Source: Deltaproteobacteria bacterium (lineage in GTDB: Bacteria > Bdellovibrionota > Bdellovibrionia > Bdellovibrionales > Bdellovibrionaceae). From it: a stretch of 50,071 nt of DNA. Made by a program: the position numbers and the translations under genes. The stretch spans positions 1 through 50,071 of the forward strand of contig JAFLCC010000018.1 of assembly GCA_017302835.1 (NCBI GenBank), read 5' to 3'. The first letter of the stretch is position 1. The number at the start of each line of letters is the position of its first letter. The notes under the pieces were generated by a model. The model saw nothing but the letters and a program-made list of their open reading frames with translations, was not told the origin of the DNA and ran no database searches. Positions 26,671-34,736 of this stretch are shown piece after piece.

Positions 26671-27459
26671 ATGATGTTTAAAGATAATATTTTCACTTAT
26701 TTATTCCTAGCTCTAGGGATAGGCTTCGTTACTGTTGCTTATCTGTTAACCAATAGTTACCAAAAAAAACTGCCCTCACAAAAAAATATTGCGACTCTTG
26801 AAAAAATTTCTGGTGAGGTTTTTATTACAAAAAAATTTAAACTAAAAAAGAAAAGTGTTACTGAAAAAATCTTCTTAAATTCCTTGGATTCTATTGAAAC
26901 ATCCGAGTCCTCTAAGGCTGAAATTGAATTTCCCTCGGGAGAGAAAATTCATCTTCTAGATAACAGCAAACTGATTGTCGATGAAGAAAATGAAATGATA
27001 CATCTCATTCTTCATCGAGGAGATATTGAAATTCAAAATTATGGTTCCAATGAGCACATTTTTATTTCTTTTCAGGGGCTCAAAGTTCAACTTCGTGAAT
27101 GGGAAGTCTATAAAAAAAATAAAGTCCTCTCCTACGAGGATCAAAAAAAAGTTCTTAACTCCTTTCAGTCAGATCAAAACTTATCAGAGAATTATGTTGC
27201 CAATTTAATTCAAAACCACAAACATAAGTTCCTTCAATGCTATAATAAATTATTACAAAAAACCCCTGGTCTTTCAGGATCTGTAACCCTTTCTTTCACC
27301 ATTGAAAAATCAGGTAAAGTTTCTAATCCCAATATCGCCAGCTCCCAACTGAGAGATTCCGATTTTAAATCTTGTTTGTTTGAGGTTCTAAAAAGAATTG
27401 AATTCAAAGCCTTTGAAGGCGAGCCGATCTCGACAGTGATCCCACTAAATTTCGAGTAA
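26671..27459 (+). CDS. FecR-like / AgmX-PglI C-terminal (TonB-like) membrane protein
   Basis: A membrane anchor covers about residues 8-28. The middle (about 40-150) resembles a FecR-type beta domain (EKISGEVFITKK, then SLDSIETSESSKAEIEFPSG). The C-terminal 90 residues fit the AgmX/PglI TonB-like domain: HKHKFLQCYNKLLQKTPGL, SGSVTLSFTIEKSGKVSNPN, and FKSCLFEVLKRIEF with its second Cys. Proteins of this type occur in myxobacterial motility clusters and in Bdellovibrionota; the exact role is unknown. The product would span the periplasm from the inner membrane. It probably shares the secG transcript; its own ribosome binding site is weak. Confidence 0.75.
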   Translation: MMFKDNIFTYLFLALGIGFVTVAYLLTNSYQKKLPSQKNIATLEKISGEVFITKKFKLKKKSVTEKIFLNSLDSIETSESSKAEIEFPSGEKIHLLDNSKLIVDEENEMIHLILHRGDIEIQNYGSNEHIFISFQGLKVQLREWEVYKKNKVLSYEDQKKVLNSFQSDQNLSENYVANLIQNHKHKFLQCYNKLLQKTPGLSGSVTLSFTIEKSGKVSNPNIASSQLRDSDFKSCLFEVLKRIEFKAFEGEPISTVIPLNFE

Positions 27460-27487
27460 AATTTATTTCTAGATGGTCCCTTTGCAA

Positions 27488-27606
27488 GGGGTTACGCCTA
27501 TGGCTCAAATCGAGGCCGCAGGAGGGCGGCGACTGAGGCTTGGCAAGGCCAAGTCGCAGGGAGCCCGACCGACGAGAACGAAGAGTTGAGCCATAGGCGT
27601 AACCCC
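27488..27606. repeat. GC-rich element bounded by 21-bp perfect inverted repeats
   Basis: Positions 27488-27508 (starting GGGGTTACGCC) and 27586-27606 are exact inverted copies, 21 of 21. The 77 bp between are about two-thirds G+C by eye, against about 35% in the flanks, and contain further short self-complementary parts (CTTGGC, GCCAAG). It fills almost all of the 146-bp gap between two convergent genes and its right end touches the stop codon of the App1-like gene. It could be a MITE/REP-type mobile repeat, a structured RNA or a strong bidirectional transcription barrier. Confidence 0.8.
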
Positions 27607-28652
27607 TATCTGTATTCATTTATGTAATCAATATGGTCTTGAACCCAAGGTTCTTCGATAAATAATTTCTTATCAAAATTATTATGAGAGGGGGCATAGG
27701 TGCTATGAAGAAGTCCCTTTTCTACAAAATGAGATTTTAAATCAATAAAAGTATCTTCAGTGATCACGCTCCTTCGTATGAGGTCATCAAAGCTCTTCAT
27801 TAATTCTTCAACTGTAAAATGGTAATTGTAAATCATATCTTGCATGACTTCCGACATTCCTTCAAAGTTGATTTTTTGATGTTGATACAAATCCAGCGTC
27901 ACTTGAAACGTGTTGTAGGTGGGTAAGGTTCGACGACCAAATTTTAAATAATATTCAGGATCTGTATCTGTCGCTAAATTAATGTAAATTTTTTCAATAG
28001 GATCATTAACTGGAATTTGGGATTGCAAATTTAATATAACGTCGACCTGATCACCGGTGACGTAGAGCTGTTCTAAGATATTTCGTATATCATTAGGACT
28101 GATTCTTCTAGCGCAGATATCTGAATATAAATTGTAGATAATGGCATCGCTTTCACTATCATCTCCCCAGCAAATTTGTTTTACATTCTCACCAAGTAGG
28201 GTTCTTAACTGCATCAGGGCTTGAAGTTTGTATCCTACTTGTTTAGTTAAGCGCCAAAAACGACCAGGTTTGATATTCTTCAAATTGTCTTTATAAAAAC
28301 AACCCAAAGGATTGATGTTATCAATATACAATTTCTCTGTAATTCGATCCTCAAGCTGTGGAGGACTTGCTGTGATAAAATATATGGGAAAGTATTCACT
28401 TCCTTTTGTTTTGGCTCGAAACTCTGCCAGATTTCTTAATAAGGTGTCTGTTCCAGGTACATTTTTTTTATTTAGGGCCTTTTCCATCACCGTCTTGATA
28501 AGGCCCTGAATAGAATCAATCGAAGTATCTAAATAAGTCTTATCCAGATCCCAAATAAACACCTCTTCGATTCCTTTAGTTACTCCCTCTGGAGCGTATC
28601 TAAAGAATACCACATCCCCATTGATCTCTGCTGTTTTTCTCCAATCCGCCAT
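27606..28652 (-). CDS. App1-like phosphatase (DUF2183 family)
   Basis: HAD-fold phosphatase related to yeast App1 phosphatidate phosphatase. Seen: the DxDxT nucleophile motif FIWDLDKTYLDT, YFITASPPQLEDRI as the motif II region, KNIKPGRFWRLTKQVGYK with the motif III Lys, and the acidic motif IV WGDDSESDAIIYNLY. No signal peptide or membrane span is seen, so it is probably cytoplasmic. Substrate (phosphatidate or other) is unknown. The last 100 residues are helical and unassigned. It ends at the inverted-repeat element and is divergent from the gene at 28845. Confidence 0.78.
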   Translation of the reverse strand: MADWRKTAEINGDVVFFRYAPEGVTKGIEEVFIWDLDKTYLDTSIDSIQGLIKTVMEKALNKKNVPGTDTLLRNLAEFRAKTKGSEYFPIYFITASPPQLEDRITEKLYIDNINPLGCFYKDNLKNIKPGRFWRLTKQVGYKLQALMQLRTLLGENVKQICWGDDSESDAIIYNLYSDICARRISPNDIRNILEQLYVTGDQVDVILNLQSQIPVNDPIEKIYINLATDTDPEYYLKFGRRTLPTYNTFQVTLDLYQHQKINFEGMSEVMQDMIYNYHFTVEELMKSFDDLIRRSVITEDTFIDLKSHFVEKGLLHSTYAPSHNNFDKKLFIEEPWVQDHIDYINEYR

Positions 28653-28781
28653 TCTAACCCTACTGCAAAGTGCCTACAAATATTGTTCCTACTATTTTCG
28701 TTCTTTGGTTAAGTTTATTCTATTCGAGCTTAAAGAGTAAACTGAATAAACTCGGAAGCCCTCATTCTATTTTGGTCCTTA

Positions 28782-28820
28782 GGACCCATGGGATAATCTA
28801 GATGATCATTCCATGGGTCC
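28782..28820. repeat. 10-bp inverted repeat between divergent genes
   Basis: GGACCCATGG (28782-28791) is an exact inverted copy of CCATGGGTCC (28811-28820) around a 19-nt spacer. It lies 25 bp upstream of the gene at 28845 and 130 bp from the divergent App1-like gene. No T run follows. An adjacent GGTCCTTAGGACC half-palindrome (28774-28786) overlaps the left arm, so alternative pairings exist. It could be an operator or a folded leader. Confidence 0.5.
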
Positions 28821-28844
28821 TTTCCTAGACATTAAGCTAGAGCT

Positions 28845-29651
28845 ATGCTAGAAATCCTATCCATTATGGAAAAGTCGTTTATATCAAAAGAAGCGTTAAC
28901 TGGAATTGTTTATTTAAGCGGAAATAAATCTTCTATTTTAGAACATTTCAACTTAGCAATTAATCGCTTTGGGTTTTGTATTCATAAAGATCAATCTGAG
29001 TATTTAAATTTTAGCATAGGAGCTGAGTTTTCAAAATGGGTTGAATTGCTATTCAATTTTTTTCCTTGTCTTGATTTTCTAGATATTTATGAAATTATTT
29101 CCAATCCAACGCTGTCTCCATTGATTAACAAAGAAGAGTTATTCAAAAAATACCATATTCCTCCCAATGAAAAAGTTCTTTATCTGATGAGGGAATCTAA
29201 ACTTCACTGGACTTCCGAAACTTTGAATTGGATTTCAGAAAAGAAAATTCGACCTCAGGATTTACTCTTTCTATTGAATTTGCAAATCAAAGAAAGAGCC
29301 TCTCTTCTTCATTCGATATCTAGTTCTCCGCTTTCAAAAAGCCAAGCTCTTCAATTTTTAGAATGGGCTTGTGATTTAATAATGCTAAAAATGGATATTT
29401 CTGAAATCACTGAAAATTTGATTACCGATGCCAGTTTAATTAAAATTAAGGAGTTACGTTATCCTAAGAGCTTTCTGCAACACCCCCTTCAAAAACTAAA
29501 TCTCAACTGGGGCTCAAAGGTACAATCACAATTTCTTCGCAAGCAAGATCGTGCCGGGTTACAAATTCAATTTTTTGTTTCCTCCTCCGATGAATTACAA
29601 AATGTGATCCAGCTTCTACAAAAAAATCAAAATGAATGGCGATGCCCATGA
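28845..29651 (+). CDS. Unknown protein paired with the SPL-like radical SAM gene
   Basis: No family recognised. The 268-residue product is soluble, mostly helical in the middle (NWISEKKIRPQDLLFLLNLQ and on) and ends in a short mixed segment. The helical part has the look of a helix-turn-helix-like or adaptor domain, but no motif can be named. The start has no strong ribosome binding site; an in-frame ATG at 28866 is an alternative. It overlaps the radical SAM gene by 16 nt, so the two are co-translated and probably act together, possibly in the repair or modification reaction. Confidence 0.7.
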   Translation: MLEILSIMEKSFISKEALTGIVYLSGNKSSILEHFNLAINRFGFCIHKDQSEYLNFSIGAEFSKWVELLFNFFPCLDFLDIYEIISNPTLSPLINKEELFKKYHIPPNEKVLYLMRESKLHWTSETLNWISEKKIRPQDLLFLLNLQIKERASLLHSISSSPLSKSQALQFLEWACDLIMLKMDISEITENLITDASLIKIKELRYPKSFLQHPLQKLNLNWGSKVQSQFLRKQDRAGLQIQFFVSSSDELQNVIQLLQKNQNEWRCP

Positions 29652-30832
29652 CAAATCCAGTGACAAATCCAGTGTTAAATACAGTGTTAGATAAAATCTA
29701 TATTGATAGGGAAACTCTTGATTCACGTTTAAGCCAAAGGCTTATTTCTCTTTACCCAAATGATAAAATTGAAATCGTTACTTCTGATTTCACAAAGGAT
29801 CACAAAGGAAATTTATCTAAGGACCAATTTGAATGGAGTAAAAAAAATCTTTTCGTTACCAATTTCAAAGGGTATTTTTTCAAAAGATGCCCAGGCGCTA
29901 CCCAAAAAAAAACAATCACTTGTTGCAATTACTATGTTCTGAATCTGGGTTCCCAGTGTAACTTCAATTGCAGTTATTGTTATTTACAAAGCTATCTAAA
30001 TACTCCCATAATGAAAGCCTATGCAAATATTGATAAGGCCATTGAAGAACTCAGATCCATGATGGAAGAGTTTCCCAAACTCCCCTATCGGGTGGGAACT
30101 GGAGAGGTTATTGATAGCCTGAGTCTGGATCCTCTGACTCTTTTTTCTAGAGACCTCATACCTGTTTTTAATGAATTTCCACACTGGACCCTTGAGTTTA
30201 AAACCAAGTCAGATAATGTGGATCAGTTTTTAGACTTGGGGCCCTGCCCGAATGTTATCGTCAGTTGGTCGATAAATCCACCCCATATCATTGAGAAAGA
30301 AGAACACTCGACGGCTCGTTTTTCTGAAAGAATCAGTGCGGCTATCAAATGCAAGAACAAAGGATTTCCCTTAGCCTTTCATATCGATCCCATTATTTGG
30401 CATGAGAACTGGCAGGAAAACTATGCTTTTTTAGTTGATGAAATCATTAAAAATTTCACGCCAGAAGATATTAAAGTTTTTTCGTTGGGAACCTTGAGGT
30501 TTCAACCAGAACAAAGGTATCTCATGAAGGAACGTTTCGGAATGGACTCCTATGTCAATAATTCAGAAATGTTTTTGTCAGATACTGGAAAAATGCGTTA
30601 CGATTGGCATCAGAGGAATGAAATGTTTCAATTTATTTATAAACGGTTTAAAAACCACAGCCCCAACTGGAATATTTTTCTTTGTATGGAAACTCCAGAG
30701 ACTTGGGCTACCTCTGTGAATTCATCCCCAATGAGTGTCACAGGATTAAAAGATTTCTTTCGTCCTCTTCCTAAAATTAAACACGAAGGCGAGGACTCTG
30801 ATGAAAAAAATGAGCCAACTATTTTTAATTAA
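29636..30832 (+). CDS. Radical SAM protein of the spore photoproduct lyase (SPL) family
   Basis: Carries the CxxxCxxC iron-sulphur motif in GSQCNFNCSYCYLQ (Cys108, Cys112, Cys115), preceded by FFKRCPGATQ and TCCNYYVLNLG and followed near the end by NIFLCMETPETW, the order seen in SPL-family enzymes. In spore formers SPL repairs UV thymine dimers; these bacteria are not expected to sporulate, so the substrate here is open. The N terminus is padded with a 12-bp tandem repeat (encoding TNPV/LNTV), and three in-frame ATG codons lie within the first 13 nt. It overlaps the preceding gene by 16 nt and the following DUF3015 gene by 32 nt. Confidence 0.83.
   Translation: MAMPMTNPVTNPVLNTVLDKIYIDRETLDSRLSQRLISLYPNDKIEIVTSDFTKDHKGNLSKDQFEWSKKNLFVTNFKGYFFKRCPGATQKKTITCCNYYVLNLGSQCNFNCSYCYLQSYLNTPIMKAYANIDKAIEELRSMMEEFPKLPYRVGTGEVIDSLSLDPLTLFSRDLIPVFNEFPHWTLEFKTKSDNVDQFLDLGPCPNVIVSWSINPPHIIEKEEHSTARFSERISAAIKCKNKGFPLAFHIDPIIWHENWQENYAFLVDEIIKNFTPEDIKVFSLGTLRFQPEQRYLMKERFGMDSYVNNSEMFLSDTGKMRYDWHQRNEMFQFIYKRFKNHSPNWNIFLCMETPETWATSVNSSPMSVTGLKDFFRPLPKIKHEGEDSDEKNEPTIFN
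29651..29686 (+). repeat. 12-bp tandem repeat at the start of the radical SAM gene
   Basis: ACAAATCCAGTG occurs twice exactly (29651-29662, 29663-29674), then as a diverged third copy (29675-29686). It encodes TNPV TNPV LNTV directly after the start codons. The unit is four codons, so slippage keeps the frame. Confidence 0.85.
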
Positions 30833-31343
30833 AAGTTATTCCTTTTTATTATTATCATTATTTTATCTATTGAATTTTTCCACTGTTGCCTTTGCAAATA
30901 CTAAAAACCAAGGCTTAAAGCCGCAACTTATGGGACAGGGTCAATTTGGCATGCCAGGTTGTGGCTTTGGGTCCATGGTCTTTGAACCGAAAGAAAATAA
31001 ACTTTTCTCCATGACTCTAAACCATATTACCTCTTCCCAAGCCTTTGGAATTTCATCAGGGACCTCAAATTGTCACGAACCCCTCCCCTCAGAGATTAAC
31101 CGAGCTGAAAGCTTGCCTGAATTTATCGAAAACAATAAATTGAGTATTTCAAGAGATGCCGCTCGTGGGAGTGGAGAAACCATTAAGGTTCTATCCCAAA
31201 TGCTCGAGTGCAATCCAAAAGAAGTGGGGCATGTTTTAAAAACTAATTACCAGAAAATATTTGTTGAAACTAAAATGCAGTCAGCTGGTATTGAGGCCCA
31301 CTTAAATAATTTGCTCACTGACGATCAGAAATGTTTTGAATAG
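30801..31343 (+). CDS. Exported DUF3015-family protein
   Basis: A signal peptide covers about residues 1-32. The mature part carries the DUF3015 signature: PGCGFGSMVFEPKENK, NHITSSQAFGISSGTSNC, then a helical half with ISRDAARGSGETIKVLSQML. DUF3015 proteins are small periplasmic or outer-membrane-associated proteins of unknown function. The start lies inside the radical SAM gene (32-nt overlap), so it is probably the third gene of that operon; whether the function is linked is unknown. 180 residues. Confidence 0.82.
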   Translation: MKKMSQLFLIKSYSFLLLSLFYLLNFSTVAFANTKNQGLKPQLMGQGQFGMPGCGFGSMVFEPKENKLFSMTLNHITSSQAFGISSGTSNCHEPLPSEINRAESLPEFIENNKLSISRDAARGSGETIKVLSQMLECNPKEVGHVLKTNYQKIFVETKMQSAGIEAHLNNLLTDDQKCFE

Positions 31344-31404
31344 CTTTCTTTTAAAGACTTTCTTCGCAGTTACAGATTTTCCCTCAGAACTCGCGTTATT
31401 CCAT

Positions 31405-32319
31405 CTAAATTTTTTCCCAATTTATTTTTTCCAATGGAATCTCAAGCCAACTTTCTTTTTTGGGAAAGCCATCAGGTTTTTTTTCTGTTAACTTGAAGTA
31501 CTTAAGAACCCCAGTAAAGGCACAGATAAAGGCTTCAAAGGCATGGCTGTTTTGAATCATGATCTTAAAGTCTTGTTCATAAACAAAGGCTAATTTATTT
31601 TCACAGAGAGTATCTAGAATAATTTCTCTGGATTCATTTCCATCAATGGAATGACGGTGATATTTTAAATAATTTTTGCTAATATTAAAGGATTTACCTA
31701 ACCGCCAGATCGAAAGTTTGGGATAAACTTCTATCCAATTCATGGGAATTCTTTTCTTTAAAAAGATGGCCCTCGCTAATAAAGGCGCCATATTTGCTCC
31801 TAAGGCCGCAGACAAATCAAAGGTCTCTTCAAGTTCATGGTTAATATACAGCTCTGCAGCTCGCTGGGTGTAGGGAGTGATCGATTTTTTTGGTTTTTTA
31901 TTTTTATTTCGTTTATTATTTAACTTATTCATCCATTTTATATGTTCTTGATGACAGTTTTCCATACCTGGACACTTTAATTTACAATTTAAACATAAAG
32001 GTAAATTCCAAGGAACATCCACCGCAAAATATTCAGTAAATGCTTTATAGTCATTAACAAGTTGAATAATTCTTTGATCTGCAGAGACCGTGTCCTCATT
32101 TTTAATTTTATCAAAAATTTTAGTTAAAAATATCTTATGATAACGAGGGTAATACTCCACAATGGCGAGACAGGCCTTATCTGTTTTACCTCCGGCCAAG
32201 GATAAGCCCATAAAGCGATGAACGGGGTCAGTTCCTTTAGATAAAGTAAATCCCTTATCCGAGTCTAAATCGGATCCACGGGAAGAGAATTCAATATTTG
32301 GTAGCCTTGTTTTTGACAT
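31405..32319 (-). CDS. DUF429-like protein (RNase H-like fold, putative nuclease)
   Basis: The pattern FMGLSLAGGKTDKACLAIVEY, AVDVPWNLPL, a Cys cluster (CLNCKLKCPGMENC), TPYTQRAAELY and the C-terminal HAFEAFICAFTGVL matches the DUF429 group, predicted to have a ribonuclease H-like fold with nuclease activity. Catalytic acids would be in VDVPW and around the HAFEA helix. The Cys cluster could bind zinc. The start used overlaps the GHMP kinase gene by 55 nt; a start within the overlap end, near the Met of FMGLSL (32211), is possible. Last gene of the gld operon; the functional link is unclear. Confidence 0.68.
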   Translation of the reverse strand: MSKTRLPNIEFSSRGSDLDSDKGFTLSKGTDPVHRFMGLSLAGGKTDKACLAIVEYYPRYHKIFLTKIFDKIKNEDTVSADQRIIQLVNDYKAFTEYFAVDVPWNLPLCLNCKLKCPGMENCHQEHIKWMNKLNNKRNKNKKPKKSITPYTQRAAELYINHELEETFDLSAALGANMAPLLARAIFLKKRIPMNWIEVYPKLSIWRLGKSFNISKNYLKYHRHSIDGNESREIILDTLCENKLAFVYEQDFKIMIQNSHAFEAFICAFTGVLKYFKLTEKKPDGFPKKESWLEIPLEKINWEKI

Positions 32320-33278
32320 TCATTAATAATGCTACTTCTGGTTGATTCCTCTGTCCAGATCAGAACACAACCTCCGCCACCCGCACCGCAAATTTTAATA
32401 GATTGCTCGCCATTTTTCATGGCTATTTCTTTCAACTTAATTATTTCTGGACTTGAAAAAGCACTAGTTAACTGAATTCTAAACTTATATTCTAAATCAA
32501 ATAGCCTTGGAATTTCACTCCATCGATTCTTTTCACAAACCAAGGCCATTTCACTGGCCACCTCTTTGAGAGCTGACAATGTCATTAATGTCTCTTTATC
32601 TTTTCTTACAGCAGCTTTTAAGACTTCAAAATTATTAATTCCTGAATGATGACTTTTTCCCGTATGCACCAATAAAAAATGTTTTTTTAGCGGCGTATTC
32701 TCTGTAGATATGATTTTTTGCTCAATGCCAGTTGGATGATAAGTTAAAATATTTAACCCACCGCTCATTGCAGGATAATAATCCTGGGTTCCCGTTGGAG
32801 TTGTTAATATCTGAGCCTCTAAATTATGGGCCAAGAAGACCATCTCATGGGCTGATGGCATCTGACGCTTTGTCATTTTATAAAAAGCCTTCAAACATGA
32901 AATTAACAAACTAGAACTACCACCGAGGCCAGCACCAACCGGGCTTTGGGATTTAGTTTTTAATTTAAAACCCCGTTCGAAAGTAAAAAAAGAGATCAGA
33001 GGTTTATAAAAACAGAGTTCCTTATCATCAGACTTAAGAAGATCATCTTTATTTTTAAACGTTTTATGATAATTTAAGTCCAATGAATCAATAGTGATTA
33101 ACTCATGGTCCACATTGCCTTTTAAGTTTGGAATCAATTCAACTTCCGAAAAAATATCTACGGCCACATTTACGGTGACGGCACCCCCCAAAAAGGAATA
33201 CAGAGGCCACATATCAAGGGTTCCACCAGCAAGATCAACCCTTGTTGGCGATTTAATAATCACTTGATTCAAAGACAT
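32265..33278 (-). CDS. GHMP-family sugar kinase (heptose-7-phosphate kinase-like)
   Basis: Phosphorylates a small-molecule hydroxyl with ATP. Seen: N-terminal KSPTRVDLAGGTLDMWPLY, the ATP loop SPVGAGLGGSSSLLIS, and the C-terminal KICGAGGGGCVLIW. The 337 residues and the N-terminal LAGGTLD signature are closest to D-glycero-D-manno-heptose 7-phosphate kinase (HddA) types, but the substrate is not certain. It follows the DUF4340 gene by only 3 nt. A role in surface glycan assembly would suit the neighbourhood but is inference. Confidence 0.82.
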   Translation of the reverse strand: MSLNQVIIKSPTRVDLAGGTLDMWPLYSFLGGAVTVNVAVDIFSEVELIPNLKGNVDHELITIDSLDLNYHKTFKNKDDLLKSDDKELCFYKPLISFFTFERGFKLKTKSQSPVGAGLGGSSSLLISCLKAFYKMTKRQMPSAHEMVFLAHNLEAQILTTPTGTQDYYPAMSGGLNILTYHPTGIEQKIISTENTPLKKHFLLVHTGKSHHSGINNFEVLKAAVRKDKETLMTLSALKEVASEMALVCEKNRWSEIPRLFDLEYKFRIQLTSAFSSPEIIKLKEIAMKNGEQSIKICGAGGGGCVLIWTEESTRSSIINECQKQGYQILNSLPVDPI

Positions 33279-33281
33279 ATT

Positions 33282-34724
33282 TTATTTCTTCGGTAAGGTT
33301 TCACTGCTAGTCCCTGGTAACTTATCTTGTATTTTTTCTGGAGTCTTTTCTAGAACTTTTTCTTTCATCTTTGTCATTTCGTTCAATTGCAATTTGTCGA
33401 TTTCAAGATCTTCAATGATAAAAGGTTCATTAAAAAGATTTGTTCTTGCAATCCTCACATTTTTGTCTAAATCAGCCACTTTCTTCTTAATGGAGTCAGA
33501 CATCGTCAGCTCAAATACTGTTTTTTTATCTTGATCCAAAAACTGTATTTTGTGGGATAATTTCGTTTTTTTAAATTCAGCATCATTAATGTAATTAAGA
33601 ACATTTAAATCTTTAATTTTATCCATCATGCCTTTAACTGTTTCCTGCTGAACCTCGATCTTGGAATCCTCTTTAGTTAATTCCCATTTTCCATTATTTT
33701 CCACAAAACTCGATTTTTTTAAAGAAGTTTCAAAATCGATATTTTTCACTTTGGTTTTATCTAATGCCAAAAAAGGAAGTTTGGTATCTCTGTATTCATT
33801 TAATTGAACAGACTCAAATTTTTTTCCAAAAGAATTATCTACTTTAACAATCAAAAACGGATCATTAATTAACATGATAAAAGAATTGTCCTTATCTTTC
33901 ACCAGAGAGGCTGTCCATTTTTTATCCAATAAATTCACCTCAATTTGAATTTCAGGCTTTGTCAAATTGTACTTACTTTTTTGGCTTGGGACTTCCGAAG
34001 ACTCAACCAAGATAGCTTGGGCCATAGTCTCATTGAGTTTAGAAATTGATTCACGGACTTTATTTTGATCCAAAATCCAATTTGATTTTTCAGGACTCAA
34101 CCATTTAGCCTCTTTATTTACAAAGCTAAATTTATCTTTTTTATTTTTAATCACCACACTTTGAACATTTGAAATCTGATGTCTAAAAATTTTTTTATTT
34201 CTCAGATCAAATGATTTTTTTCCAATGTGCCCGGACCAGGAAGAGCTTGCAACAAAGACTTTGCTCTGGCCTGGAATTCGCAGAAATGAATTATTTTCAA
34301 AATTCTTTTTATCCGACACTTCCACAGAGGCACTGGCCCCAGCCGTGGTAGAAAGTGTTAATTTGGCAGCTTTCTTATCAAATCCAAAAAATTGCCACTG
34401 AATGTCTTTTCCTTCCACCGCCGTTGAAATAGTTTTTTCCTCAACAAGTTGTTTTAACCAAGACTCAACTCCCTCACTATCCCCCATGTCCTGCACGGGT
34501 TCTGCCATCTTCCAACCTTCAGAAGTACGGGATAAAGAAATTTTTTCTTTATCCCCTTCGATAAGAATATAATTAATCTGTTCCGGTTTTAAATCTTTGA
34601 AAATTTTAGACTGTTCTTCTTTGACTACTTTTTCTTTTTCTTTTCCTTTATATTCTCCTAAGTAGGCATAGGCAGAAAGCAACACGACTACTAAAAATAA
34701 TATCCATGTTCCTTTGTTTCTCAT
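33282..34724 (-). CDS. DUF4340-domain protein
   Basis: An N-terminal membrane anchor (about residues 6-22) is followed by a large extracytoplasmic region with at least three related beta modules, e.g. INYILIEGDKEKISLSRTS, VQSVVIKNKKDKFSFVNKE and VKNIDFETSLKKSSFVENN, each ending in a GxW-type turn; this is the DUF4340 repeat. Such proteins are typically encoded next to gldG-type genes and are thought to work with that ABC system. It follows gldG by 12 bp. A Pro/Lys/Glu-rich tail ends the 480-residue protein. Confidence 0.85.
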   Translation of the reverse strand: MRNKGTWILFLVVVLLSAYAYLGEYKGKEKEKVVKEEQSKIFKDLKPEQINYILIEGDKEKISLSRTSEGWKMAEPVQDMGDSEGVESWLKQLVEEKTISTAVEGKDIQWQFFGFDKKAAKLTLSTTAGASASVEVSDKKNFENNSFLRIPGQSKVFVASSSWSGHIGKKSFDLRNKKIFRHQISNVQSVVIKNKKDKFSFVNKEAKWLSPEKSNWILDQNKVRESISKLNETMAQAILVESSEVPSQKSKYNLTKPEIQIEVNLLDKKWTASLVKDKDNSFIMLINDPFLIVKVDNSFGKKFESVQLNEYRDTKLPFLALDKTKVKNIDFETSLKKSSFVENNGKWELTKEDSKIEVQQETVKGMMDKIKDLNVLNYINDAEFKKTKLSHKIQFLDQDKKTVFELTMSDSIKKKVADLDKNVRIARTNLFNEPFIIEDLEIDKLQLNEMTKMKEKVLEKTPEKIQDKLPGTSSETLPKK

Positions 34725-34736
34725 TTAAAACTCCTT

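Noticed and set aside
26190-26696. Several frames overlapping secG on both strands
   Set aside because: They are products of the repetitive Ala/Pro-coding tail of secG, with Arg/Ser-rich or Leu-rich translations and no own start signals.
27404-27619. 71-codon frame inside the GC-rich inverted-repeat element
   Set aside because: Its openness comes from the high G+C of the element; the peptide is Arg/Ser/Leu-rich and has no start signal.
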